Positions 16,300-24,359 of a stretch of 64,000 nt of DNA are shown one piece after another; position 1 is the stretch's first letter; every line of letters starts with the position of its first letter. The position numbers and the translations under genes were made by a program. The stretch is from Pseudonocardia kujensis (GTDB taxonomy: Bacteria > Actinomycetota > Actinomycetes > Mycobacteriales > Pseudonocardiaceae). The DNA is taken from positions 124,001 to 188,000 of the forward strand of contig NZ_JAJSOK010000002.1 of NCBI RefSeq assembly GCF_021283305.1, in the 5' to 3' direction. A model generated the notes under the pieces. It was given only the letters and a program-made list of their open reading frames with translations. It was not told where the DNA came from and did no database searches.

Positions 16300-16791
16300 C
16301 TACGAGCACTCCCGCAGGCCGGCGGCGACGCGCTCCAGGAAGACGGCGGCCTGGGCCCGTTCCTCGGCGTCGAGCAGGTCGACGACGTACTTGCGCACGC
16401 CGGTGACGTGCGTGGGCGCGGCGGCGACGAGCCGGTCGTAGCCCTGCGGGGTGAGACAGGCGAAGATGCCGCGACCGTCGGACACGTCGCCGTCCCTGCG
16501 GACCAGGCCCGCCTTCTCCATCCGCGAGATCTGGTGCGACAGCCGCGACTTCGACAACGCCAGCACGTCCGCGAGCGCGCTCATCCGCATCCGGTGACCG
16601 TCCTGTTCGGACAGCACGACCAGCACGCCGTAGTCGCCGTGCGAGAGCCCGTGGCCCTCCTGCAGGTCCCGGTTGAGCCGGTTCTCCAGCAGCGTCGAGG
16701 ACAGGATCCACGCCCGCCAGAAGCGCTGCTCGCTCTCGTCCAGCCACGGGGTCGAGGACGTCTCCGGCTCTTCCGACGCATGATCCGTCAC
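16300..16791 (-). CDS. MarR-family transcriptional regulator
   Basis: 163 residues. The winged helix-turn-helix includes MSALADVLALSKSRLSHQIS as the recognition region and a wing with GLVRRDGDVSDGRG, a classic MarR pattern. The N-terminal helix (SEQRFWRAWILSSTLLENRL) is the dimerisation arm. I chose the GTG at 16791 because a TAGGGT -10 box on the minus strand (16800-16805) ends 8 bases before it. It is divergent from the zinc protease gene. No obvious efflux pump or enzyme lies beside it, so its target is unknown. Confidence 0.88.
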   Translation of the reverse strand: MTDHASEEPETSSTPWLDESEQRFWRAWILSSTLLENRLNRDLQEGHGLSHGDYGVLVVLSEQDGHRMRMSALADVLALSKSRLSHQISRMEKAGLVRRDGDVSDGRGIFACLTPQGYDRLVAAAPTHVTGVRKYVVDLLDAEERAQAAVFLERVAAGLRECS

Positions 16792-16941
16792 GGCTGCGCA
16801 CCCTACTGGGGGACCTCGGGGCGGTGGCCGCGCCGCCGCCCGTCCGGGAGCCGCGCGTGGTGTCGCCCGGAGCGGCCCGGTGTGGTGGGATCTCGTCGTC
16901 GGTCCGCGGGTCGCCCGCCGGGCCCCGGGGGAGGAGCACGG

Positions 16942-17886
16942 ATGCGGTTCGACGAGAACGCGGACCTGGACACGTCGAACATCGACGACCTGCGCGGGTC
17001 CGGCGGGGGCGGCGGCGCTCTGGGAGGGCGGGTCGCCCTCGGCGGCGGCGGGCTCGGGATCGTGGGCCTGATCCTCTTCTTCGTGCTGTCCTCGCTGGGC
17101 GGCGGGGGCGGCGGCACCTCGGGCGGGTCCGCGCTGCCCGGCGGGCTGTCCGGGCTCTCCTCCGGCCAGACCGCCGACAACACGCAGATCGCCCAGAGCT
17201 GCCGCACCGGCGCCGACGCCAACTCCAACCTCGACTGCGAGGTGACCGCGGTGGTCAACTCGCTCGACGGCTACTGGTCCGACGCCTTCGCCCGCTCCGG
17301 CCAGACCTACACCGCGCCCCGCACCAACTTCTTCTCCGGCCGGGTCAGCACCGGCGGCTGCGGCAGCGCGACCTCCGACGTCGGGCCCTTCTACTGCCCC
17401 GGTGACTCCGAGGTCTACATCGACCTCTCCTTCTTCCAGGAGCTCGAGCAGCGCTTCGGCGCGCAGGGCGGCCCCTTCGCCCGCGCGTACGTGATCGCGC
17501 ACGAGTACGGGCACCACATCCAGAACCTCCTCGGCACCAACCGCCAGGTCCGCGGGGGCGACAGCGGCCCGACCTCCGGCTCCGTGCGGCTGGAGCTGCA
17601 GGCCGACTGCTACGCCGGGGTGTGGGGCAAGCACGCCACCACGACCCCGACGGCGTCAGGACGCCCGCTGATCACCGACGTGACCGACGCCGACGTGGCC
17701 GCCGCCCTCGACACCGCCTCGCGCATCGGCGACGACTACATCCAGAGCAACCTCGGCGGCGGCCGCGTCGACCGGAGCCAGTTCACGCACGGCACGTCCG
17801 CGCAGCGGGACAAGTGGTTCACCACCGGCTACCGCACCGGCGACCCCGCCCGCTGCGACACGATCAGCACCAACAACCTGGGCTGA
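16942..17886 (+). CDS. YpfJ/KPN_02809-type neutral zinc metallopeptidase
   Basis: 314 residues. A Gly-rich cytoplasmic N-terminus precedes one transmembrane helix at about 38-52, a Gly/Ser linker, then the extracytoplasmic zincin-like domain. The motif HEYGHHIQ gives H187, E188 and H191, and the LELQADCYAGVW segment supplies the third ligand and a conserved Cys. The family is predicted to be membrane-anchored zinc peptidases with unknown substrates. The GAGGAG ribosome binding site sits 6 bases before the ATG. Confidence 0.9.
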   Translation: MRFDENADLDTSNIDDLRGSGGGGGALGGRVALGGGGLGIVGLILFFVLSSLGGGGGGTSGGSALPGGLSGLSSGQTADNTQIAQSCRTGADANSNLDCEVTAVVNSLDGYWSDAFARSGQTYTAPRTNFFSGRVSTGGCGSATSDVGPFYCPGDSEVYIDLSFFQELEQRFGAQGGPFARAYVIAHEYGHHIQNLLGTNRQVRGGDSGPTSGSVRLELQADCYAGVWGKHATTTPTASGRPLITDVTDADVAAALDTASRIGDDYIQSNLGGGRVDRSQFTHGTSAQRDKWFTTGYRTGDPARCDTISTNNLG

Positions 17887-17895
17887 GGCCGGCCG

Positions 17896-18207
17896 TCACT
17901 CCCGCTCCACCACCTCCAGCGCCTCGCAGTCGCACCGGGCGCCGAGGGTGCGCAGACCGGCCTCCAGCGGGTCCCAGGGGACGCGGTGCGTGCGGGCCCA
18001 CCGCCGCGCCTCGCGCAGCGAGCCGTCGCAGCGGCGCAGGGCGAGGCAGGCGGCGAGCCGGCTGCGCAGCGCGGCGACGTGTCCGGCGCCCATGCCCAGC
18101 ACCACGCAGACGACGCGTTGCCAGGCCGAGGTGGGAGGGGCGCCGGCGGACCTGTGCCCGGGGAGGGAGGTCCGGTCGGGCTCGGGGTCGCGGTCGTGAG
18201 TGGTCAT
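17896..18207 (-). CDS. DUF2695-like small protein
   Basis: 103 residues. The C-terminal half ends in GARCDCEALEVVE, which resembles the Cys-x-Cys-Glu ending of DUF2695 proteins. The two cysteines suggest a metal or redox site. The N-terminus is polar and probably disordered. The ATG at 18207 starts the protein. The function is unknown. It lies 9 bp convergent to the zinc protease gene and downstream of the GNAT gene, separated from it by an inverted pair of DnaA-box sequences. Confidence 0.6.
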   Translation of the reverse strand: MTTHDRDPEPDRTSLPGHRSAGAPPTSAWQRVVCVVLGMGAGHVAALRSRLAACLALRRCDGSLREARRWARTHRVPWDPLEAGLRTLGARCDCEALEVVERE

Positions 18208-18268
18208 GGGCGCACGCTCGGCCGCGGCACCGACGTTCCCGGCGGTCCGGACCGGGACCACGACCGAG

Positions 18269-18298
18269 TTGTCCACAGGATCCCGGGCCTGTGGACAG
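18269..18298. other. Inverted pair of DnaA-box sequences
   Basis: TTGTCCACA (18269-18277, + strand) matches the actinobacterial DnaA-box consensus. CTGTCCACA reads on the opposite strand at 18290-18298, a one-base variant. Together they form perfect 10-bp arms around an 8-base GC loop. The element lies just past the stop of the leftward GNAT gene, so it could also act as its terminator. Confidence 0.45.
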
Positions 18299-18302
18299 GT
18301 CC

Positions 18303-18953
18303 TCACGCCGCCCCGAGCAGCCCGGCAAGCTCCGGCCCGTGCCCCTCGACGACCAGCTTCCAGCCCGGCCGCACGAACCGCTCCGCGGTCAGCCTCAGCC
18401 GCACGTTCTCCACCGGCTCCCCGCGCGGCGCCACGATCGAGATCCCGTCGCGCGCGTAGCCGAGCTTCTCCGACACCCGCAGCGAGGCCGCGTTGTCGGT
18501 GAAGGCGTCGGAGCGGGCGTGGCGGGCACCGAGATGGTCGAACGCGTAGCCGAGGACCGCCGCCCGCATCTCCGTCCCGAACCCGCGGCCCTGGTGCTCG
18601 CGGCCCAGCCAGGAGCCGGAGTCCACCTCGCGGCGGGTGGCGAACTGCGTGGTGGTCAGGCTCTGCACACCGATCACCCGGCCCTCGTGCCGCACGAGGA
18701 GGTGCAACGCCCATGCCTCCGGTGCGAACCGGGCCCGCTCGGACCAGAAGTGCTGCAACGTCCCACGGCCCATGTACCGCGGATCGGCGTCCGTCCACGC
18801 CACGAGGAAGGGCATCCGCTCCGGCGGGTGGATCCCCGCGTACGCGACCTCGACCAGCTCGGCCAGGCCGGCGTCGTCGTCGGGGCGCAGCTCGAGCCGC
18901 GGGGTGCGCAGGACGAGATCGCGCTGCGGCCAGTGCCGGATCGTTCCCACCAT
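18303..18953 (-). CDS. GNAT-family N-acetyltransferase
   Basis: 216 residues. The acetyl-CoA binding loop appears as GREHQGRGFGTEMRAAVL, and the later SDAFTDNAASLRVSEKLGY is the conserved RimJ/RimL-type motif with the Asn that contacts CoA. It probably acetylates a protein N-terminus or small amine. The acceptor cannot be told. It is divergent from the quinone oxidoreductase gene 56 bp away. Confidence 0.88.
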   Translation of the reverse strand: MVGTIRHWPQRDLVLRTPRLELRPDDDAGLAELVEVAYAGIHPPERMPFLVAWTDADPRYMGRGTLQHFWSERARFAPEAWALHLLVRHEGRVIGVQSLTTTQFATRREVDSGSWLGREHQGRGFGTEMRAAVLGYAFDHLGARHARSDAFTDNAASLRVSEKLGYARDGISIVAPRGEPVENVRLRLTAERFVRPGWKLVVEGHGPELAGLLGAA

Positions 18954-19009
18954 GGCGCACCAGCCTGCCGGACTGCGTCCGCGGCCACGACGGAATAGCG
19001 TTCCCGGAC

Positions 19010-19993
19010 ATGTACGCGATCACGGTGGCGGAGCCGGGCGGCCCGGAGAACATGCGGTGGACGGAGGTCGACGACCCGGAGCCCGGGCCCGGCGAGGTGC
19101 AGCTCGACGTCGTCGCCACGGCGGTCAACCGGGCCGACCTGCTGCAGCGGCAGGGGAACTACCCGCCGCCGCCCGGGGCGTCGGACATCCTCGGGCTGGA
19201 GTGCTCCGGGCGGATCGCCGCGCTCGGCGAGGGCGTCACCGGCTGGTCGGTCGGCGAGGAGGTCTGCGCCCTGCTGGCCGGGGGCGGGTACGCGCAGAAG
19301 GTGGTGGTGCCGGCGCCCCAGCTGCTGCCGCAGCCCGAGGGCGTGGACCTGGTGACCGCCGGGAGCCTGCCCGAGGTGGCCTGCACGGTGTGGTCGAACG
19401 TGGTCGACCGGGCCGGCCTGGCGAAGGGCGAGACCTTCCTGGTCCAGGGCGGCAGCAGCGGCATCGGCACCCACGCCATCCAGGTGGCGAAGGCGCTGGG
19501 TGCCCGCGTCGCCGCCACGGCCAACCCGGCCCGGTTCGACGTCTGCCGTGAGCTCGGGGCGGACATCGTGATCGACTACGACGCCGACGTGCCGGAGGAG
19601 CTGAAGAAGGCGACGGACGGGCACGGCGCCGACGTCATCCTCGACAACATGGGCGCCAAGGGGCTCAAGGCGAACCTGGCCGCCCTCGCGTCCGACGGCC
19701 GGCTGATGATCATCGGTATGCAGGGCGGCGTCAAGGCGGAGATCAACATCGGCGCGTTGCTGGCCAAGCGGGGCAGCGTCTCCGCGATGGGACTGCGCGG
19801 GCGCCCGGTCGAGGGCGCGCACGGCAAGGCCGCGGTGGTCGCCGGGGTGCGCGAGCAGATCTGGCCGATGTTCGGCGACGGCCGTGTCACGCCGGTCGTG
19901 CACGCCCGCTTCCCCCTGTCGCAGGCCGCCGAGGCGCACCGCACGCTGGAGGCCGGCGGCGTGGTGGGCAAGCTGCTGCTGGTCGCCGAGTAG
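19010..19993 (+). CDS. NAD(P)H-quinone oxidoreductase (zinc-independent MDR, PIG3/zeta-crystallin type)
   Basis: 327 residues. The N-terminal GroES-like domain has the NRADLLQRQGNYPPPPGAS motif of the quinone oxidoreductase PIG3 group. The NADPH-binding loop is VQGGSSGIGTHAIQVAKALG. No zinc-binding cysteines are seen. It reduces quinones or similar compounds with NADPH. A TAGCGT -10 box ends 8 bases before the ATG. It is 17 bp upstream of bpa, which appears to have its own -10 box. Confidence 0.9.
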   Translation: MYAITVAEPGGPENMRWTEVDDPEPGPGEVQLDVVATAVNRADLLQRQGNYPPPPGASDILGLECSGRIAALGEGVTGWSVGEEVCALLAGGGYAQKVVVPAPQLLPQPEGVDLVTAGSLPEVACTVWSNVVDRAGLAKGETFLVQGGSSGIGTHAIQVAKALGARVAATANPARFDVCRELGADIVIDYDADVPEELKKATDGHGADVILDNMGAKGLKANLAALASDGRLMIIGMQGGVKAEINIGALLAKRGSVSAMGLRGRPVEGAHGKAAVVAGVREQIWPMFGDGRVTPVVHARFPLSQAAEAHRTLEAGGVVGKLLLVAE

Positions 19994-20010
19994 GCGGGCA
20001 TGATGGGGGC

Positions 20011-20577
20011 ATGACGGCACCAGAGGACAACGACGGACAGCAGCAGGTCATGGTGATCGGACCCGACGGGCGCCCGGTCGGCATGGCCAGCGTGTCGCAG
20101 TCGGAGATCCGCCAGGCCGACGGCGACGACGGCGAGCAGGGTGGGATCGGCAGCATGGTCGAGCAGCCGGCCAAGGTGATGCGGATCGGCACCATGATCA
20201 AGCAGCTGCTCGAGGAGGTGCGTGCCGCACCGCTCGACGAGGCCTCCCGCGCCCGGCTCCGCGAGATCCACGAGAACTCGATCAAGGAGCTCGAGGAGGG
20301 CCTGGCCCCGGAGCTGCGCGAGGAGCTGCACCGTCTCTCGCTGCCGTTCACCGACGACGCCACCCCGAGCGAGGGTGAGCTGCGCATCGCGCAGGCCCAG
20401 CTGGTCGGCTGGCTGGAGGGTCTGTTCCACGGCATCCAGACGGCGCTGTTCGCCCAGCAGATGGCCGCGCGTGCGCAGCTCGAGCAGATGCGCCGTGGGC
20501 TGCCGCCGGGCATCGGCGGCCAGGTGCCGGGTCAGATGCCGGAGGGCGGCGGCCGCGGCACGGGCCAGTACCTCTAG
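20011..20577 (+). CDS. bpa: Bacterial proteasome activator Bpa/PafE
   Basis: 188 residues. The helical core at about 50-155 carries the IGTMIKQLLEEVRAAPLDE and GWLEGLFHGIQTALFAQQM segments characteristic of Bpa (Rv3780 family). The protein ends in GQYL, the C-terminal motif that docks into the 20S proteasome alpha ring and opens its gate without ATP. This implies that the organism has a 20S proteasome. A CATGAT -10-like box ends 6 bases before the ATG. As in mycobacteria it stands directly before the Wzm/Wzt/GlfT1 genes. Confidence 0.93.
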   Translation: MTAPEDNDGQQQVMVIGPDGRPVGMASVSQSEIRQADGDDGEQGGIGSMVEQPAKVMRIGTMIKQLLEEVRAAPLDEASRARLREIHENSIKELEEGLAPELREELHRLSLPFTDDATPSEGELRIAQAQLVGWLEGLFHGIQTALFAQQMAARAQLEQMRRGLPPGIGGQVPGQMPEGGGRGTGQYL

Positions 20578-20665
20578 GGCCACCTCCCGGAACCGTGTCC
20601 GTGCAGGTCGCGATCGGTGGCCCACCGCTCGCGGCCGACCGTTCACCCGTCGGTACCCTCGTCGG

Positions 20666-21538
20666 GTGGCCGTGACCGTGGACGACAGCACTGCCGGGCG
20701 GGCGCGCCCGGTGATCGCCGACGCGCCCGGCTCGCGGAGCTGGGCGCGCGCCTTCGGCGACCTGCGCCAGGGCTGGCAGCAGCGGGCGCTCTGGGGGCAC
20801 CTGGGCTGGCAGGACATCAAACAGCGCTACCGGCGCTCGGTCCTCGGCCCACTGTGGATCAGCATCAGCATGGGTGTGATCGCCCTCGGCCTGGGGCTGC
20901 TCTACTCGCTGCTGTTCCAGGTGCCGCTCGCGGAGTTCCTGCCGCACGTGGCGGTCGGGCTGCTGATCTGGAACTTCGTGTCCGGCTGCATCCTCGAGGG
21001 CAGCGAGGTGTTCATCGCCAACGAGGGGCTGATCAAGTTCCTCCCGGCGCCGCTGTCCCTGCACGTGTACCGGCTGGTCTGGCGGCAGACGCTGTTCTTC
21101 CTGCACAACATGGTCATCTGGGTGATCCTGATGATCGTCTTCCCGCACCCGCTGGGCTGGTCGCTGCTGTTGGCGATCCCCGCGTTCGCGCTGCTGGCGA
21201 TCAACGGCGGGTGGATCGCCATCCTGTCGGGCATCCTGGCCACCCGGTTCCGCGACATCCCGCCGATCATCGGCAGCGTCGTGCAGCTGGTCTTCTACCT
21301 CACGCCGATCGTCTGGTCGGTGGACTTCCTCAGCAACAACCCGGGGGTGCAGGAGCGCGCCCGGCTCGTCGAGCTCAACCCGGTCTTCCACTTCCTGGAG
21401 ATCCTGCGCCGCCCGCTGCTGGGCCAGGAGACCGTGTGGCGGTACTGGTACGTGGTCCTGGCGATCACGGTCGTGGGCTGGGCGGTCGGCCTGGTCTGCA
21501 TGCGCAACTACCGGGCCCGTGTGGCGTACTGGGTGTGA
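20666..21538 (+). CDS. wzm: ABC transporter permease Wzm (galactan export)
   Basis: 290 residues with about six transmembrane helices of the ABC-2 type. The N-terminal DIKQRYRRSVLGPLWISISM amphipathic segment is typical of Wzm permeases. It is orthologous by context to Rv3783, which with Rv3781 moves lipid-linked galactan across the membrane. The GTG at 20666 follows a TACCCT -10 box by 6 bases (leaderless). It begins the wzm-wzt-glfT1 operon, with 1 bp separating its stop from the wzt start. Confidence 0.92.
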   Translation: MAVTVDDSTAGRARPVIADAPGSRSWARAFGDLRQGWQQRALWGHLGWQDIKQRYRRSVLGPLWISISMGVIALGLGLLYSLLFQVPLAEFLPHVAVGLLIWNFVSGCILEGSEVFIANEGLIKFLPAPLSLHVYRLVWRQTLFFLHNMVIWVILMIVFPHPLGWSLLLAIPAFALLAINGGWIAILSGILATRFRDIPPIIGSVVQLVFYLTPIVWSVDFLSNNPGVQERARLVELNPVFHFLEILRRPLLGQETVWRYWYVVLAITVVGWAVGLVCMRNYRARVAYWV

Positions 21539-21539
21539 G

Positions 21540-22346
21540 ATGAACGAGCCGAGCATCGACCTCGACGCGGCCTGCGTCGACTTCCCCATCTTCGACGCCA
21601 AGACGCGGTCGCTGAAGAAGTCCGTCCTCGGCCGCGCGGGCGGGCGGATCGGCACCGAGGCCAAGGTGCCGATCATCGAGGCGCTTCGGGACATCACGAT
21701 CGCACTGCGCAAGGGCGACCGCGTCGCGCTCGTCGGGCACAACGGCGCCGGCAAGTCCACGCTGCTGCGGCTGATGTCCGGCATCTACGAGCCCACCCGG
21801 GGCCGGGCCGCCGTCCGCGGCAAGGTCGCGCCGATCTTCGACCTCGCCGTCGGGATGGACCCGGAGATCTCGGGCCTGGAGAACATCATCATCCGTGGGC
21901 TCTTCCTCGGGATGACCCGCAAGGAGATGGAGGCCCGGGTCGACGACATCGCCGAGTTCACCGAGCTCGGCGACTACCTGTCGATGCCGCTGCGCACCTA
22001 CTCCACGGGCATGCGGGTGCGGCTCGCGCTCGGCGTCGTGACCAGCATCGACCCGGAGATCCTGCTGCTCGACGAGGGCATCGGCGCGGTCGACGCCGAG
22101 TTCCTCGCCAAGGCCCGCGACCGGCTCAACGAGCTGGTCGAGCGCTCCGGCATCCTCGTGTTCGCCTCGCACTCGGACGAGTTCCTCGCCGACCTCTGCG
22201 ACACCGCGATCTGGATGGAACACGGCACGATCCGCGAGTTCGGGCCGCTGCGCGACGTGCTGCACCACTACAAGGGGCGGGACGTGCTCGCCGACCACCC
22301 GGTCCACGGCCTGCACAAGCCGGCCCACGAGGACGCCGCCTCGTGA
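21540..22346 (+). CDS. wzt: ABC transporter ATP-binding protein Wzt (galactan export)
   Basis: 268 residues. Walker A GHNGAGKST, signature YSTGMRVRL and Walker B ILLLDEGIGAVD are all intact, with an H-loop in FASHSDE. It is of the short Wzt type without a C-terminal carbohydrate-binding domain, like Rv3781. The ATG at 21540 starts 1 bp after the wzm stop, and its stop overlaps the glfT1 GTG by 4 bp, so the three genes are translationally coupled. Confidence 0.93.
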   Translation: MNEPSIDLDAACVDFPIFDAKTRSLKKSVLGRAGGRIGTEAKVPIIEALRDITIALRKGDRVALVGHNGAGKSTLLRLMSGIYEPTRGRAAVRGKVAPIFDLAVGMDPEISGLENIIIRGLFLGMTRKEMEARVDDIAEFTELGDYLSMPLRTYSTGMRVRLALGVVTSIDPEILLLDEGIGAVDAEFLAKARDRLNELVERSGILVFASHSDEFLADLCDTAIWMEHGTIREFGPLRDVLHHYKGRDVLADHPVHGLHKPAHEDAAS

Positions 22347-23266
22347 GCGAGCCGCTGCCGCCGGGTTCGGTCGTCGCCGTCGTCGTCACCCGGCACCGCA
22401 GCGAGCTGCTGGTCGACTCACTGGCCGCGTTGGCCAAACAGACCCATCCGATCGCGCACCTCGTCGTCGTCGACAACGGGCCGGACCGGCCCGCGCGCGA
22501 GGTGGTCGAGGCCTGCGGGCTGCCGGCCACCTGGCTGCCCTCCTGGCACAACCTCGGCGGCGCCGGCGGCTTCGCCCTGGGCATCCTGCACGCGCTCGCG
22601 ATGGGCGCGGACTGGGTCTGGCTGGGCGACGACGACGGGCACGCCGGCGACGAGTCCGCCCTCGCCACCCTCCTCGACCTGGCCGAGCGGCGCGGGCTCG
22701 CCGCCGTCTCGCCCGTGGTCGCGGACAAGGCGGAGCCGGACCGGCTGGCCTTCCCCCTGCGCCGCGGCCTGACGTGGCACCGCACCCGTCCCGCGCTGCT
22801 CGCCGCGGACCCGGAGGGCGACCAGGAGCTGCTGCCGGGCATCGCGTCGTTCTTCAACGGGGCTCTGTTCCGGGCCTCGACGCTCGACGTCGTGGGCGTG
22901 CCGGACCTACGGCTGTTCGTCCGCGGCGACGAGGTGGAGACCCACCGCCGCATGGTGCGCTCCGGGCTGCCCTTCGGCACCGCCCTGCAGGCCACCTACC
23001 TGCACCCGCAGGGCGGCGAGGAGTTCAAGCCGATGCTCGGCGGGCGGCTGCACGCGCAGGATCCGGAGGACCCCACCAAGCGGTACTACACCTACCGCAA
23101 CCGTGGGTTCCTCATGAGTCAGCCGGGCATGCGCCGCATCGGCTTGCTGGAGCTGCCCCGGTTCGCCTGGTACTTCCTCGTCACGAAGAAGGACCCGCGC
23201 GGCTTCCGGGACTGGCTGCGGCTGCTCAACCAGGGGCGCGCCGAGCGCTTCCACCGCGCCCCCTGA
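22343..23266 (+). CDS. glfT1: Galactofuranosyltransferase GlfT1
   Basis: 307 residues, GT-A fold, family GT2. The N-terminal VVVTRHRSELL strand and NNLGG-like HNLGGAGGFALG nucleotide loop are followed by the metal motif LGDDDGHAGDE. GlfT1 adds the first two galactofuranose residues to the rhamnose-GlcNAc-PP-decaprenyl linker, making the primer for GlfT2. Assignment rests on family plus position next to wzt, exactly as Rv3782. GTG start overlapping the wzt stop. Confidence 0.9.
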   Translation: MSEPLPPGSVVAVVVTRHRSELLVDSLAALAKQTHPIAHLVVVDNGPDRPAREVVEACGLPATWLPSWHNLGGAGGFALGILHALAMGADWVWLGDDDGHAGDESALATLLDLAERRGLAAVSPVVADKAEPDRLAFPLRRGLTWHRTRPALLAADPEGDQELLPGIASFFNGALFRASTLDVVGVPDLRLFVRGDEVETHRRMVRSGLPFGTALQATYLHPQGGEEFKPMLGGRLHAQDPEDPTKRYYTYRNRGFLMSQPGMRRIGLLELPRFAWYFLVTKKDPRGFRDWLRLLNQGRAERFHRAP

Positions 23267-23301
23267 ACGCCGGCCCGGGCGCGCGTCGCTACCCTCGACG
23301 C

Positions 23302-23730
23302 GTGACCGCGACCGAGCCCGAGGCCACCCCCGCCCCAGCCGGCCACGGACTCGTGGGCCAGCTGGTCCGGTTCGGGGTGGTCGGCGTGCTGTCGGCCGCG
23401 GTCGACTTCGGCATCTACCACCTGCTGCTGGCCCTCGACGCGCCGACCTGGCTCGCCCGTGCGATCAGCTTCATCTGCGGCACCACCACGGCCTACCTGC
23501 TGAACAAGCGGTTCACCTTCGGCGACGCCGCGGGCGGCCGCGGCCGGCTGGCCGGGTTCGTGCTGCTCTACGCCACGACCTTCGGCATCGCGGTGGGCGT
23601 CAACGCGCTGGCGCTGTACCTGCTGCCCGAGGTCGGGTACAAGGCGTCGATCGCCTGGGTCATCTCGCAGGGCACCGCCACCGCGATCAACTTCGTGATG
23701 CTGCGGACCGTGGTGTTCCGGGCCCGCTGA
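23302..23730 (+). CDS. GtrA-family membrane protein (Rv3789-like)
   Basis: 142 residues, four transmembrane helices, GtrA domain with the FGVVGVLSAAVDFGIYHLLL start and the TTAYLLNKRFTF motif. The mycobacterial counterpart Rv3789 lies just upstream of dprE1 and was proposed as a decaprenyl-phospho-arabinose flippase or as an anchor for AftA. The GTG at 23302 follows a TACCCT -10 box by 6 bases, so it is not in the glfT1 operon despite the short gap. Confidence 0.88.
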   Translation: MTATEPEATPAPAGHGLVGQLVRFGVVGVLSAAVDFGIYHLLLALDAPTWLARAISFICGTTTAYLLNKRFTFGDAAGGRGRLAGFVLLYATTFGIAVGVNALALYLLPEVGYKASIAWVISQGTATAINFVMLRTVVFRAR

Positions 23731-23739
23731 GGCCCTCAC

Positions 23740-23764
23740 CGCGGCGGGCCACCGACCCGCCGCG
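23740..23764. terminator. Bidirectional terminator between gtrA-type and DUF1707 genes
   Basis: A perfect 9-bp GC stem (23740-23748 with 23756-23764) and 7-base loop in the 35-bp gap between two convergent genes. Confidence 0.65.
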
Positions 23765-23765
23765 T

Positions 23766-24359
23766 TCAGAAGCTGTAGTTGCCCAGGCGGTAGCGGCGCC
23801 GGACGGTCACCGATCCCATGCCCGCGCGCCCGTAGACCCGGAAGTGCGGGGCGCCCCGGCGCGCCGCGGCCGACACCTTGCTGCGGATCGTGCCCATGCC
23901 GGCGACCAGGCCGTCGACGTCCGCGCTCGCGTTGTCCGGGACCAGCAACCGGGCCGATCCCGCCCCGAGCTCCAGCTCGACCTCGATCACCGGGTGGGTC
24001 AGCTCGGCGTCGGTGAAGTCGAGCAGCACCGAGCCCATCGTGCTGTGCACGCGCAGCCGCGCGGGCACGACCCAGCGGCCGGTGCGGCGCAGCGTGCCCA
24101 TCCCCGTCCGCAGCACCATGGGCGGGCCGACCGGGGTGGACAGCGTGGTGGGCTGCATGACGTCGAGCGGCTCGCCGGGGAGGTCCGCGAGCGGCGGGAC
24201 CAGGTCGGAGGCGTACCGCGCGGCGTAGACCACCGCGAGGCGCTCCTCGAGCTCGGCGACGGTGATCCTGCCCTCGCCCAGCGCCGTGTGGAGGCGGACC
24301 GCGGCCCGCTCCCGGTCGGCGTCGGAGATCCTGATCTCCGGGCGGGGTGGAACGGTCAC
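23766..24359 (-). CDS. DUF1707 domain protein with LiaF-like C-terminal domain
   Basis: 197 residues. The N-terminal DUF1707 domain (about 5-58) has the RISDADRERAAVRLHTALGEGR and LEERLAVVYAAR signatures. The C-terminal half is a beta-rich domain with repeated Gly-Met-Gly turns (MGSVLLDFTDAEL, GMGTIRSKV, GMGSVTVRRR), as in LiaF-type cell-envelope response proteins. No membrane segment. The GTG at 24359 overlaps the stop of the upstream membrane protein gene by 4 bp, so translation of the two is coupled. Confidence 0.82.
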   Translation of the reverse strand: MTVPPRPEIRISDADRERAAVRLHTALGEGRITVAELEERLAVVYAARYASDLVPPLADLPGEPLDVMQPTTLSTPVGPPMVLRTGMGTLRRTGRWVVPARLRVHSTMGSVLLDFTDAELTHPVIEVELELGAGSARLLVPDNASADVDGLVAGMGTIRSKVSAAARRGAPHFRVYGRAGMGSVTVRRRYRLGNYSF

